The notes under the pieces are model-generated. The model ran no database searches, was not told the DNA's origin, and saw nothing but the letters and a program-made list of their open reading frames with translations. DNA of 64,000 bases from positions 105,396-169,395 of the forward strand of contig JAGLOO010000011.1 in assembly GCA_023138875.1 (NCBI GenBank), written 5' to 3'. The DNA comes from Bacteroidales bacterium. Lineage in GTDB: Bacteria > Bacteroidota > Bacteroidia > Bacteroidales > GCA-2748055. Position numbers and translations under genes: made by a program. Below are positions 56,018 to 64,000 of this stretch, piece after piece. Position 1 is the stretch's first letter, and each line of letters opens with the position of its first letter.

Positions 56018-58291
56018 ATGAAAGAAGTAACTTACAGGCTCCTGGTCACCGGACTGGTTCAGGGGGTCGGATTCCGGCCCTTCATTTACAGGCTGGCAAG
56101 AGTACATGAACTTCAGGGTTGGGTTGAGAACCGGAATAATGGTGTGGTGGTGAAAGTTACCGGAGCCGGTAAAAGGATACAGAAATTCCATGATGACCTG
56201 GTGAGCCGGGCTCCTGATGCCTCATCCATCGAGGCGATTGAATTTGAAAGAGCAGACCATGAGCCGTTTAGTTCTTTCGAGATACGGGAGAGTGCCGATA
56301 TTGCCATGGGTGTTACCGAAATCAGTCCGGATATTGCAGTTTGTCCGGATTGTCTTGCCGATATGAAGGCCCAGGTCCACAGGATCAATTATCCGCTGAT
56401 TAATTGTACCCATTGTGGTCCAAGGTTTACCATTATCCGTGATCTGCCTTATGACCGTCCCCATACCACCATGGCTCCATTCCGGATGTGCCCTGATTGC
56501 CGGTCAGAATTTGAAAACATCATGGACCGCCGGTTTCATGCGCAGCCGGTGGCATGCAACCGATGCGGCCCGGTATACAGGATGCAGTCAGGAGAAGGGA
56601 TCACAGAAAACCTGCATGAGATCCTGGTCAGAATAAAGGATTCCATTGCAGAAGGCGCCCTGCTGGCAGTCAAGGGTACGGGGGGATTTCACCTGGTGAG
56701 TGATGCTTTCAGCAGGGAAGGGGTAAAGAAACTGAGGCGGATGAAGCAGCGGGACGGGAAGCCTTTTGCACTCATGTTCAGAAATGTGGAAGAGGCCCGC
56801 CTTTACGTTGAGATCAGTCCTGTCGAGGAGGATCTGCTTTCCTCATGGCGCAGGCCCATTGTATTGCTCAGTAAGAAGCAGGAGATCACCGAAGGAATTT
56901 CAGACGGTCTGTCGACCCTGGGTATCATGTTGCCCTACATGCCGTTCCATCACCTGATGTTTGAACATTTGGATACTCCTGCGCTGGTAATGACCAGTGG
57001 GAACTTCTCAAACGAGCCCATCCTGATATCAAATGGAGAGGTAACGGATCAGTTTTCCGGACATGTGGATGGTATCATCACCTATAACCGGGAGATTTTT
57101 AACCGGGTGGATGACTCTGTAGCTGCAGTGATCCGGCAAACTCCTGTGGTGTTTCGGCGTGCACGCGGATACGCACCTGCTCCCATCAGGACTGGGCTGA
57201 ACCTTGAAGGGATCCTGGGGACAGGCGCCGAATTGACAGGTTCTTTCTGTATGGGAAAAGGTCAGCATGCCATCATGAGCCAGTATGCAGGTGATCTGAA
57301 AAACCTGGAGACATTCGATTTCTACCGGGAAATCTATGAGCGGTTCTGCCGCATGTTCAGGTTCACCCCGGAGCTGGTGGTGAGCGATCTGCATCCCGAT
57401 TATCTCTCTACCCGCTTTGCACTCCAGTTGGTTGAGGAGCATTCCGGCATAGAACACCTCAGCGTTCAGCATCACCATGCTCATATTGCATCGGGTATGC
57501 TTAATTCCGGTCTTGAGGGAGAGGTGATCGGCTTCTGCTTTGATGGTGCCGGATTGGGGACGGATGGCAGCCTCTGGGGAGCTGAGGTGATGAAAGCCGG
57601 TTACCTGGATTTTGAACGGTTATTTCATTTTGAAAACATATCCTTGCCGGGGGGTGACAAGGCCACGGACGAGCCCTGGAGGATGGCAGTATCCTACCTG
57701 TACAGGAGTTTTGGAGATGGGTTGTGGGACTTGAAAATACCTTTGATTGAAACATTTTCGGGCAAGGAAATCAGTAACATCATGTCATTGATCGATAAAA
57801 AGATCAATTCGCCCCTGGCATCCAGCGCAGGCAGGTTGTTTGATGCAGTGGCGGCCATTACCGGACTCAACTACAAATCCACTTACCAGGCCGAAGCTCC
57901 CATGTTGCTCGAATCGGCCATCGATCGCTCCGAACAAGGGTGTTATGCTTTTGAATTAGTGGATCGGCAGATCTCATTCCTTCACATGATCCGTCAGATC
58001 GTGGATGATATTCACAGCGGCATATCCACCGGGAGGATCGCTGCAAAGTTTCATCATACGCTTGTTGAACTTATCCTGCGGCTGGCCACCGAGATCAGGA
58101 GCCAGTATGGATTAGACCGGGTTGTACTTGGAGGAGGGACCTTTCAAAACAGGTATCTGACAAAAAAAGTGCTTGATAAACTGGAAAGTGAGCGATTTGA
58201 AGTGTATCTTCCGGACAGGATCCCGGTGAATGACCAGGGAATAGCACCGGGACAGCTGGCCATCGGGGCCCACAGGAGGGGATCCTGGTAA
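56018..58291 (+). CDS. hypF: Carbamoyltransferase HypF
   Basis: A 757-residue HypF, which makes carbamoyl-adenylate from carbamoyl phosphate and ATP and passes the carbamoyl group to HypE. Domains in order: acylphosphatase-like (about 1-90, 'TGLVQGVGFRPFIYRLA'), two zinc-finger pairs (C109/C112 with C130/C133; C158/C161 with C180/C183), a YrdC-like domain (about 200-370), and a Kae1-like carbamoyltransferase domain with 'VQHHHAHIASGML' and 'GFCFDGAGLGTDGSLWG'. Length is normal. First gene of the plus-strand hypFAB operon. Confidence 0.97.
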   Translation: MKEVTYRLLVTGLVQGVGFRPFIYRLARVHELQGWVENRNNGVVVKVTGAGKRIQKFHDDLVSRAPDASSIEAIEFERADHEPFSSFEIRESADIAMGVTEISPDIAVCPDCLADMKAQVHRINYPLINCTHCGPRFTIIRDLPYDRPHTTMAPFRMCPDCRSEFENIMDRRFHAQPVACNRCGPVYRMQSGEGITENLHEILVRIKDSIAEGALLAVKGTGGFHLVSDAFSREGVKKLRRMKQRDGKPFALMFRNVEEARLYVEISPVEEDLLSSWRRPIVLLSKKQEITEGISDGLSTLGIMLPYMPFHHLMFEHLDTPALVMTSGNFSNEPILISNGEVTDQFSGHVDGIITYNREIFNRVDDSVAAVIRQTPVVFRRARGYAPAPIRTGLNLEGILGTGAELTGSFCMGKGQHAIMSQYAGDLKNLETFDFYREIYERFCRMFRFTPELVVSDLHPDYLSTRFALQLVEEHSGIEHLSVQHHHAHIASGMLNSGLEGEVIGFCFDGAGLGTDGSLWGAEVMKAGYLDFERLFHFENISLPGGDKATDEPWRMAVSYLYRSFGDGLWDLKIPLIETFSGKEISNIMSLIDKKINSPLASSAGRLFDAVAAITGLNYKSTYQAEAPMLLESAIDRSEQGCYAFELVDRQISFLHMIRQIVDDIHSGISTGRIAAKFHHTLVELILRLATEIRSQYGLDRVVLGGGTFQNRYLTKKVLDKLESERFEVYLPDRIPVNDQGIAPGQLAIGAHRRGSW

Positions 58292-58302
58292 ATAATTAAC
58301 AG

Positions 58303-58653
58303 ATGCACGAGCTATCTATTGCCATAAGCATCGTGGATATTGCCTCCAGGCAGGCTGAGGCAGCATCGGCAATGTCAGTCAGCCGGGTTGAGCTCGATAT
58401 CGGGACCATGTCGGGGATTGAATACGAATCACTGAAATTCGCCCTCTCGGTGGCTGTGAAAGACAGCATTCTTGAGGGGACAGAATTCAGGATCAATCGC
58501 GTTGAACCCCTTTGCGAGTGTCTCTCCTGCACCCACCTCTTTATTCCCAACGGATTATTCGGACAGTGTCCGGAATGCGGTGAAAAAAATACATCCCTGA
58601 TCCGGGGGAAGGAATTGCAGATAAAATCGTTGTTAGTTGAACAAAAGGAATAA
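58303..58653 (+). CDS. hypA: Hydrogenase nickel-incorporation protein HypA
   Basis: A 116-residue HypA. It starts 'MHELSIAISI', where His2 with the N-terminus binds nickel. The zinc site is formed by C73, C76, C89 and C92 ('CLSCTHLFIPNGLFGQCPEC'). It hands nickel to the hydrogenase large subunit with HypB. Follows hypF by 11 bases and precedes hypB by 2 bases. Confidence 0.96.
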   Translation: MHELSIAISIVDIASRQAEAASAMSVSRVELDIGTMSGIEYESLKFALSVAVKDSILEGTEFRINRVEPLCECLSCTHLFIPNGLFGQCPECGEKNTSLIRGKELQIKSLLVEQKE

Positions 58654-58655
58654 TT

Positions 58656-59486
58656 ATGTGCGACACATGCGGATGCGGTCAGGAAGGAAATCCGGTAAAG
58701 ATCTCACGTCCGGGCGAGACTGATCACCACCACGATCATCCACACGACCACGACCATGATCATTCACATGACCATGACCATACCCATGACCATACCCATG
58801 GCCACCACCATGATCATGATGACCATGTCCACGGTACCACTCAGAGACTGATCAAGCTGGAGGAGGATATCCTGGGAAAGAATAACCTGTTGGCCAGCCG
58901 GAACAGCGGGTACTTTGAAGCGAAGGGAATTGTGGCATTGAACCTGATGAGTTCCCCGGGATCGGGCAAAACAACACTCCTGGAGCGAACCATCCAGGCC
59001 CTGGAAGGAAAAAGGAAAGTGGCAGTGATAGAAGGGGACCAGCAGACCCTCAATGACGCTGAGCGAATCGATCGCACCGGAGCACCCGTAGTCCAGGTGA
59101 ACACCGGAAATGGCTGCCACCTGGATGCTGAAATGATCAGGCAGGCTTTAAAAACCCTGGAGCCCGAAGAGGGGAGTATACTCTTTATCGAAAACGTGGG
59201 CAACCTGGTATGTCCATCGCTGTTTGAACTGGGTGAAAGAAACCGGATCGTAATAATCAGCGTGACAGAAGGGGAGGACAAGCCGGTGAAATATCCCACC
59301 ATGTTCCAGCATGCCGATGTTTGCATCATTAATAAAACAGATCTGCTCCCTTATGTGGACTTTGATGTGACAAAGGCCATATCATATGCCCAATCGGTCA
59401 ATCCGGCATTAACTTTCATGGAACTATCTGCAAAGACCGGGGAAGGTGTGGAAGACTGGATCCAGTGGATCCTTGACCTTCAGTGA
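58656..59486 (+). CDS. hypB: Hydrogenase nickel-incorporation GTPase HypB with long histidine-rich region
   Basis: A 276-residue HypB GTPase that loads nickel with HypA. The N-terminus 'MCDTCGCG' is the high-affinity nickel motif. A His/Asp-rich stretch (about residues 23-59) contains around twenty histidines and likely stores nickel or zinc. The P-loop is 'SSPGSGKTT' (100-107); 'IEGDQQTLNDAERI' and 'INKTDLLPYVDF' are the other GTPase motifs. Last gene of hypFAB and convergent with a serine hydrolase gene. Confidence 0.97.
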   Translation: MCDTCGCGQEGNPVKISRPGETDHHHDHPHDHDHDHSHDHDHTHDHTHGHHHDHDDHVHGTTQRLIKLEEDILGKNNLLASRNSGYFEAKGIVALNLMSSPGSGKTTLLERTIQALEGKRKVAVIEGDQQTLNDAERIDRTGAPVVQVNTGNGCHLDAEMIRQALKTLEPEEGSILFIENVGNLVCPSLFELGERNRIVIISVTEGEDKPVKYPTMFQHADVCIINKTDLLPYVDFDVTKAISYAQSVNPALTFMELSAKTGEGVEDWIQWILDLQ

Positions 59487-59511
59487 TCACACATTTTTTA
59501 AGATTGATGAA

Positions 59512-60801
59512 TCAGTCATCAATGGCCTGGTTTACCAGCAATCGAAATTTCCAGCCGGTTTCATCATTGACCGGCCCCTGGGTTTGCTTCATGATGACGC
59601 CGATCGTCTGTTCCTTTGGATCTGCAAAATACTGGGTGTTGAAATAACCTCCCCAGGAAAATGTACCTTCGCTGCCTTCACCACCTGCATCCTGACCTTT
59701 TGATGTAACAACACCAAAAGCCAATCCATAATATGCAACTGCATCTCCATACAAATCACCTGTTTGATTACCCATCAGGACCTGAACAGTCGTTCTGCTA
59801 AGGATCCTGACACCATTCAATTCACCACCATTCAGATACATTTGGAGAAACGTTGCATAATCTTTTGCCGAACTGGATAACCCTGCTCCCCCTGAGAAGA
59901 AGCGTTTGGCCCCTTTGACTGGATAATCTGTATCGTAAAAAGTGACAGGATAACGAATCCAATCCCCATTTTCCTTTTTTTGAACAGAAACAAGCCGGTC
60001 TGCTATTGAACCGGGCAGGTAAAACCAGGTGTCGTCCATGCCCAATGGATCGAACAGGTGCTTTCTGAGATATACATCGAAAGGCATCCCTGAGACAACT
60101 TCAATAAAATACCCCAGGACATCCAGTCCTTCACTGTAAGTAAATTCCTCACCAGGATTGTGATGCAGGGGCAGTTTTGCCAGCTTCTTTACACTCTCCT
60201 CAATGCTGATCTTTTCTGTTGTAAACAGATCCGTGATCCCTGCTTTATTGTAAATCATTTGAAAACGCTCATCCCCATCGATAACGCCATAGCCAATTCC
60301 CGATGTATGGGTAAGCAAATGCCGGATTGTAATTTCTTTAACAGCAGGCACAGTGGTATAGGTGGTGTCGCTGTATTTAAATGATTCCAACACCCCGGGA
60401 TTTTTAAACCCGGGTATGTATTTGGAAATGGGGTCATCCAATCTGAATTTACCCTCTTCCCAGAGCATCATCACTGCTGTTGATGTAATGGCTTTTGTCT
60501 GGGAAGCAATTCTGAAAATGTCATCTTTTTTCATCTTTCTGTCCGATTCGGTGTCAGCCATCCCATAGGCTTCATGAAATACAACTTTCCCATTTCTTGC
60601 CACCAATGCTACAATTCCCGGTACATCACCGTTATTAATTGACTCCTTGAATATCGCATCCATTCGGTTCAGTCTTTCTGTTGACATGCCAACACTTTCC
60701 GGAGTTGCCGTGGTGAGTGGAGCAGATGTTTGAATGGATCCGGTTTGTGCATTTGCTGAGACTGCCAATGCAATGATGATGATTACAATTAGATTTCTCA
60801 T
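59512..60801 (-). CDS. Secreted serine hydrolase of the beta-lactamase/esterase (class C-like) family
   Basis: A 429-residue secreted protein with a signal peptide (cleavage near residue 19, VSANA). The beta-lactamase-like fold is shown by the S-x-x-K motif S100-K103 ('FRIASQTKAITSTAV') and the Y-S-E variant 'FTYSEGLDVLGYFIEVV'. The third motif region reads 'FSWGGYFNTQYFADP'. Such proteins are usually esterases or peptidases rather than true lactamases. Here it may act on ester- or peptide-linked cell-wall material; the substrate is unknown. Confidence 0.88.
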   Translation of the reverse strand: MRNLIVIIIIALAVSANAQTGSIQTSAPLTTATPESVGMSTERLNRMDAIFKESINNGDVPGIVALVARNGKVVFHEAYGMADTESDRKMKKDDIFRIASQTKAITSTAVMMLWEEGKFRLDDPISKYIPGFKNPGVLESFKYSDTTYTTVPAVKEITIRHLLTHTSGIGYGVIDGDERFQMIYNKAGITDLFTTEKISIEESVKKLAKLPLHHNPGEEFTYSEGLDVLGYFIEVVSGMPFDVYLRKHLFDPLGMDDTWFYLPGSIADRLVSVQKKENGDWIRYPVTFYDTDYPVKGAKRFFSGGAGLSSSAKDYATFLQMYLNGGELNGVRILSRTTVQVLMGNQTGDLYGDAVAYYGLAFGVVTSKGQDAGGEGSEGTFSWGGYFNTQYFADPKEQTIGVIMKQTQGPVNDETGWKFRLLVNQAIDD

Positions 60802-60862
60802 CTTTTTAATATTATATAATTACCTGAAAATAATTAAAATCATATGTGTTTCATCATAAGGA

Positions 60863-62749
60863 CTAGGGAAATTCTATCCCGTGATCTGAAGGGTCAATGC
60901 TCCATTTCTTGAAGAGCCATTGGATCACCCTGGCATCGTAGTCGCTTCCCATGTTCAGTTCTTCATATTTGTCCCTGATGATGGAAACGCAATCTGACAT
61001 GAATTCTTCAGGTTTGCCATTAATATGGTCTATGCTGTTCAGCGCGTGGGTCCTGGCCATGGGCTCATCGCATTGCAATACCCTGTTGTATGCTTCAATA
61101 GCGCTTTTTGTCTCTCCCAGCAGATATAGAATTTCAGCACCGGTCACACTGACGTTCCAGGATTCATCATAAGCAGCTCTCTCAATCACCTTAATTGCAG
61201 GCCGTACCTCTTCACCCAGCAGCAGCAGTCCCTGTGCAGCCCAGTAGCGAATGGCACTGTCGTCATGGTCCAGTAGCTCAATGAAAGTATCCAGGTGATC
61301 CGGATCGTTTTCTGAGGCCAGCACCGCTGCAGCCATAATCTCACCGTAGGGCACATCATCACTCCTCATATAATCATAGATGGGGGTGCTTCCAGCGCGG
61401 ATGTTCCTGTCAGCTTCAGGAATAAATCCGGCATCCAGGATAGATGCACCCATGGCAAGGCAGGCTTTGCGCATGGTTTCCAGCTTTTCGGCGTATGCCG
61501 GATCATCCGCAAGGTTGTTGACTTCCCATGGATCGTTTTCCGTATTATAAAGCTCTTCAGCCGGTTTTGAATTCCACCAACGTGACTGGACCTCATTGCA
61601 TTGTCCTGATTTAAATGCTTCTTCCCAGGATCTCATGGAAGGTGCGCGCCACAGGTAAGCCAGGTGTTGCAGGTAGATCCTGGAAGAGTTGTAGTTCCTG
61701 GTATATCTGAAATTCCTGTCAACGATGGAGCGGGACATGTCATAGCGTCCGTCCATGCGGTCGCGAAACATGTAGATGTAGCCCGGTTCATCTTTTTGAT
61801 ACTTGCCAAGGAAAGCTTGACCCTGCATATATTCCGGGGCTTCCTGGCCAATCAGGCTCAAAAGGGTGGGGGCCAGGTCCACAAAACTCACCAGTCGATC
61901 AACTATTGAACCGGTTGTTTTTGAGGGATAGAGGTGTTTATACTTTTCCGGGATGTGTATGATAAAGGGGACATGGGTGCCTGTTTCATAGAGAAACCGC
62001 TTGCTACGTCCCAGTATTCCGCCATGGTCACTGTAATAAAATACGATGGTGTTTTCTGCAAGGCCAGCTTCTTCCAGCTCCTTCAGGACCTCCCCGACCC
62101 TGGTATCCATATCCTCCACTTTGTCATAATACTGAGCCCAGTCGTGCCTCATCTCAGGTGTATCCGGATGGTAGGGCGGGAGTACAACCTCATCAGGGCT
62201 ATGTCTGAGCTGATCATTGGGTATGGAAGTATGGATGGAGCTTTCGTGACTGGTGCCGATATTAAAGATGGCGAAAAAGGGTTGATCTTTGTCGCGGTTC
62301 CTGTAGTGTGCTTCCCTTCCACATTCGTCCCACATGGCGTTCAGGTCCACACTGCTGGTGTTGTAATCTGTTTTGCTGTTGTTGGTGCAGTAGTATCCTT
62401 TGCCCATAAGGTATTCCGTATAGTACCTTACAGTTTCCGATTTTGAATACCTGCTTCGCATCTGCTCATTCCCGTTCGAACAGGCATATACCCCGGTGAT
62501 AATGGTATTTCGTGCAGGGGCACAGACCGGAGTATTGGCATAAGCATTGGTATAAAGGAAACCTTCGGAGGCCAGCCGGTCCAGGTTGGGGGTGGTGGCA
62601 AATGTATCACCATAACAACCCAGGAACCTGCTGTTATCCTCGCTGGTGATCCAGAGAATGTTGGGCAAATCGGTCTCTTGTTGGTTACATCCTGAAAACA
62701 GGAGTGCGAGCAGGAGGAGTGCTGGTAAGAAAAATATTCTTGTATTCAT
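60863..62749 (-). CDS. Lipoprotein sulfatase with C-terminal HEAT-like repeats
   Basis: A 628-residue sulfatase family S1 protein. It has a lipoprotein signal (lipid cysteine C21, LLFSGC). The formylglycine motif C-x-A-x-R is C76 in 'NTPVCAPARNTIITG', and the metal-binding 'ILWITSEDNSRFLGCYG' and 'YYSDHGGILGRSKRFLYE' are present. After the catalytic domain, about 110 residues look like HEAT-type helical repeats ('DDSAIRYWAAQGLLLLG', 'ESWNVSVTGAEILYLLG'). It likely desulfates carbohydrates at the cell surface; sulfated glycans are not otherwise represented here. Divergent from a surface-repeat pseudogene. Confidence 0.92.
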   Translation of the reverse strand: MNTRIFFLPALLLLALLFSGCNQQETDLPNILWITSEDNSRFLGCYGDTFATTPNLDRLASEGFLYTNAYANTPVCAPARNTIITGVYACSNGNEQMRSRYSKSETVRYYTEYLMGKGYYCTNNSKTDYNTSSVDLNAMWDECGREAHYRNRDKDQPFFAIFNIGTSHESSIHTSIPNDQLRHSPDEVVLPPYHPDTPEMRHDWAQYYDKVEDMDTRVGEVLKELEEAGLAENTIVFYYSDHGGILGRSKRFLYETGTHVPFIIHIPEKYKHLYPSKTTGSIVDRLVSFVDLAPTLLSLIGQEAPEYMQGQAFLGKYQKDEPGYIYMFRDRMDGRYDMSRSIVDRNFRYTRNYNSSRIYLQHLAYLWRAPSMRSWEEAFKSGQCNEVQSRWWNSKPAEELYNTENDPWEVNNLADDPAYAEKLETMRKACLAMGASILDAGFIPEADRNIRAGSTPIYDYMRSDDVPYGEIMAAAVLASENDPDHLDTFIELLDHDDSAIRYWAAQGLLLLGEEVRPAIKVIERAAYDESWNVSVTGAEILYLLGETKSAIEAYNRVLQCDEPMARTHALNSIDHINGKPEEFMSDCVSIIRDKYEELNMGSDYDARVIQWLFKKWSIDPSDHGIEFP

Positions 62750-62806
62750 TTGTTGAAATTAGGATTAATTTTCCTGATAATACAACCCAGGTTTTATTTT
62801 CTTGTC

Positions 62807-62818
62807 TTTGATATCAAA
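62807..62818. promoter_or_regulatory. Perfect 12-bp palindrome TTTGATATCAAA in a divergent gap
   Basis: A self-complementary 12-mer lies in the 100-base gap between the sulfatase start and the ATG of the surface-repeat pseudogene, 58 and 32 bases away. It could be an operator for one or both genes. Such a short palindrome can occur by chance in AT-rich DNA. Confidence 0.25.
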
Positions 62819-62849
62819 ACAGGTTTATTAATTGAAAAATCTACATCGA

Positions 62850-63546
62850 ATGAAACGAATAATCCCAGGTCTTTTGATCTTAATATTGGTAGGGCAATCA
62901 GCCCAGGCACAGAGTGATACTGCAGCATATGAACACCGTCCTTTCCAGTTTACTTTCATTTTCCCTCCGCTTAGCACCAACGGAGTGGACAATGTGAATA
63001 TCATCAATGATGTCTCCCTGAACCTCTTTCTCGGGGTTTCAGGAGGTGTTGAGGCATTTGAAGCAGGAGCATTCATCAATGTGGACAAGTATTATGTAGA
63101 AGGGTACAGCTGGCAGGCTTTGGAAATACGGTAGGAGGTTATACTTCCGGATTCCAGGGAGCCGGTTTCTTCAACATAGCCAATGGATGTTTGGCGGCGG
63201 ACTGGGAACCGGGTTTGACCTTTCTGAGAATATGATGCTTAACATTGAGGGGACTGTCCACCAGGAACTTTGGATTGGGAATCCGGCCAATGCTTATTTC
63301 CTGTACATTGACAGGTTGAACCTGTACAATTCGGTGAAATTCCTGTTTGGCTGGAATATGGATGACAATGTTTCCATCCACGTAGGTCCCACTTTCAATG
63401 TATCGGTGAGCCATTCCAACCCGGATTTTGGGGTCATGTCATGGCATGAAATATCGCCATACTCCATCTATAACCACACCAGTAATAATTACGAGCAAAC
63501 CAACGTGCAGATGTGGGTCGGTTTGCAAGGCAGTATCAGTTTTTAA
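62850..63546 (+). pseudogene. Frameshifted surface-repeat (LA_2272-type) protein gene
   Basis: Starts at MKRIIPGLLILILVGQSAQAQ (signal peptide). Frame 1 gives 'VDNVNIINDVSLNLFLGVSG' and 'EAFEAGAFINVDKYYVEGY', typical of LA_2272-type surface repeats, then stops at 63134. The sequence continues in the next frame as 'GFGNTVGGYTSGFQGAGFFN' and, after a second shift near 63185, as 'MFGGGLGTGFDLSENMML' to the stop at 63546. Adding a 4-base unit at 63113 (GGCA repeat contracted) and one A at 63187 would restore a continuous protein of about 233 residues. Either a recent pseudogene or two assembly errors. Predicted product: small outer-membrane barrel. Confidence 0.7.
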
Positions 63547-63574
63547 TCAGCATCATCAGGGATCGCATTTTATT

Positions 63575-63648
63575 GGCTCCCAGGCTCCTCCTTTTCTGTG
63601 CTTGTCGTCAAAGCAGTGCATGACCTCGGGGGGAGGCGGGAGCTTTTT
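63575..63648 (+). terminator. Possible terminator after the surface-repeat gene
   Basis: GCTCCC (63576) can pair with GGGAGC (63638), and inner CCTCC with GGAGG, leaving a large loop; TTTTT follows directly. It lies 29 bases past the pseudogene stop. The long loop lowers confidence. The remaining bases to 63763 are AT-rich and show no clear promoter match. Confidence 0.35.
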
Positions 63649-63763
63649 ATTGATTATGCGTACTAAATACATTTAAAAGATTTTAAAAACTTAATGCATT
63701 ATTTGTAAAAGATATATCAAGTATATAAAAAAATAGTTAATTTAGCGATTCTTATTTAAAAAT

Positions 63764-64000
63764 ATGTTAAGCTATTTTCAAAAAGAATCCTCTAACAGAT
63801 TAAAGGGGGTTGAAAAGAAAAAACATCGTTTTAAACAAAGGATCATAAGGTACCTGTTTCTGCATGGAGAAAGTACGTGTAATGATATTGCCCGACATAT
63901 AAAACTCAGCAACCCGTCAGTTCAGACAAATCTCAATGAACTGATATCGGATGCTGTGATTGAGGACAAAGGTCAGGGAAATTCTACAGGAGGCAGACGG
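63764..64000 (+). CDS. ROK-family/NagC-like transcriptional regulator, N-terminal part (cut by window edge)
   Basis: The first 79 codons of an open frame that runs off the window and is missing from the ORF track. It begins 'MLSYFQKESSNRLKGVEKKK' and contains a winged helix-turn-helix ('IIRYLFLHGESTCNDIARHI', 'LSNPSVQTNLNELISDAVI') followed by 'DKGQGNSTGGRR', the hinge seen just before the ROK kinase-like domain. ROK repressors of this type (NagC, Mlc, XylR) respond to sugars. It may control carbohydrate genes to the right of the window. Family assignment rests only on the N-terminal part. Confidence 0.75.
   Translation, partial: MLSYFQKESSNRLKGVEKKKHRFKQRIIRYLFLHGESTCNDIARHIKLSNPSVQTNLNELISDAVIEDKGQGNSTGGRR

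Noticed and set aside
59512-60801. Annotation as an antibiotic-resistance beta-lactamase
   Set aside because: Only the general serine-hydrolase motifs are present; such secreted proteins in Bacteroidota are mostly esterases or peptidases, so no resistance role is claimed.
1-64000. tRNA, rRNA, prophage or insertion sequence
   Set aside because: No cloverleaf, rRNA core sequence, integrase, transposase or phage structural gene was recognised on reading the sequence and ORFs; a covariance-model search was not possible.

Overview
The window is a 64 kb piece of a Bacteroidota chromosome, most likely an anaerobic, polysaccharide-degrading member of the Bacteroidales/Marinilabiliales type. This rests on SusC/SusD pairs, type IX secretion (T9SS) C-terminal tails on several secreted enzymes, AsnA, FAS1-domain lipoproteins, TAnnTTTG-type promoter elements and weak Shine-Dalgarno sites. 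The left edge cuts a SusC gene and the right edge cuts a ROK-type regulator. I see no rRNA, tRNA, CRISPR array, prophage or transposase.

Region 1 (1-22.2 kb) is a polysaccharide utilisation locus. The order is SusC (partial) - SusD - two FAS1 lipoproteins - SusC - SusD, then, on the minus strand, a T9SS-secreted GH5 endoglucanase with a CBM6-like module and a very large lamin-tail/Ig-repeat T9SS protein. On the plus strand follow a Tat-exported Gfo/Idh/MocA oxidoreductase and a two-headed GH9-GH5 enzyme whose GH5 half resembles bacterial beta-mannanases. The likely target is a cellulose/beta-mannan mixture such as plant cell wall.

Region 2 (22.2-28.5 kb) holds a decayed gene with a REP-like hairpin, asnA, a PKD-repeat T9SS protein, a second Gfo/Idh/MocA oxidoreductase and a guanine-deaminase-like enzyme.

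Region 3 (28.5-37.8 kb) is the intracellular side of glucan/mannan use. A cellobiose phosphorylase (GH94) faces a minus-strand operon of DUF418 membrane protein - GH26 mannanase lipoprotein - sodium/solute symporter - cellobiose 2-epimerase - mannosylglucose phosphorylase (GH130). This is the mannobiose phosphorolysis pathway described in Bacteroides fragilis. A strong palindrome lies just upstream.

Region 4 (37.9-47.0 kb) has an aldehyde dehydrogenase, an M14 peptidase, a ChaN-like protein, a duplicated-domain secreted protein, an MscS channel and a minus-strand trio of NapH-like Fe-S membrane protein, cupin and ferredoxin-type protein.

Region 5 (47.1-52.7 kb) is the least understood block: a lipoprotein, a small repeat protein, a VTC-domain (polyphosphate polymerase-like) protein, a DUF4956 membrane protein and a DUF2490 outer-membrane protein, closely packed or overlapping, facing a T9SS-tailed CotH-kinase protein. 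I consider this the best candidate for an undescribed system.

Region 6 (52.8-59.5 kb) has a Crp/Fnr regulator and a complete [NiFe]-hydrogenase maturation set, hypCDE diverging from hypFAB around an operator-like palindrome; no hydrogenase structural genes are present here. The end (59.5-64 kb) has a serine hydrolase, a lipoprotein sulfatase, a frameshifted surface-repeat gene and the start of the ROK regulator.
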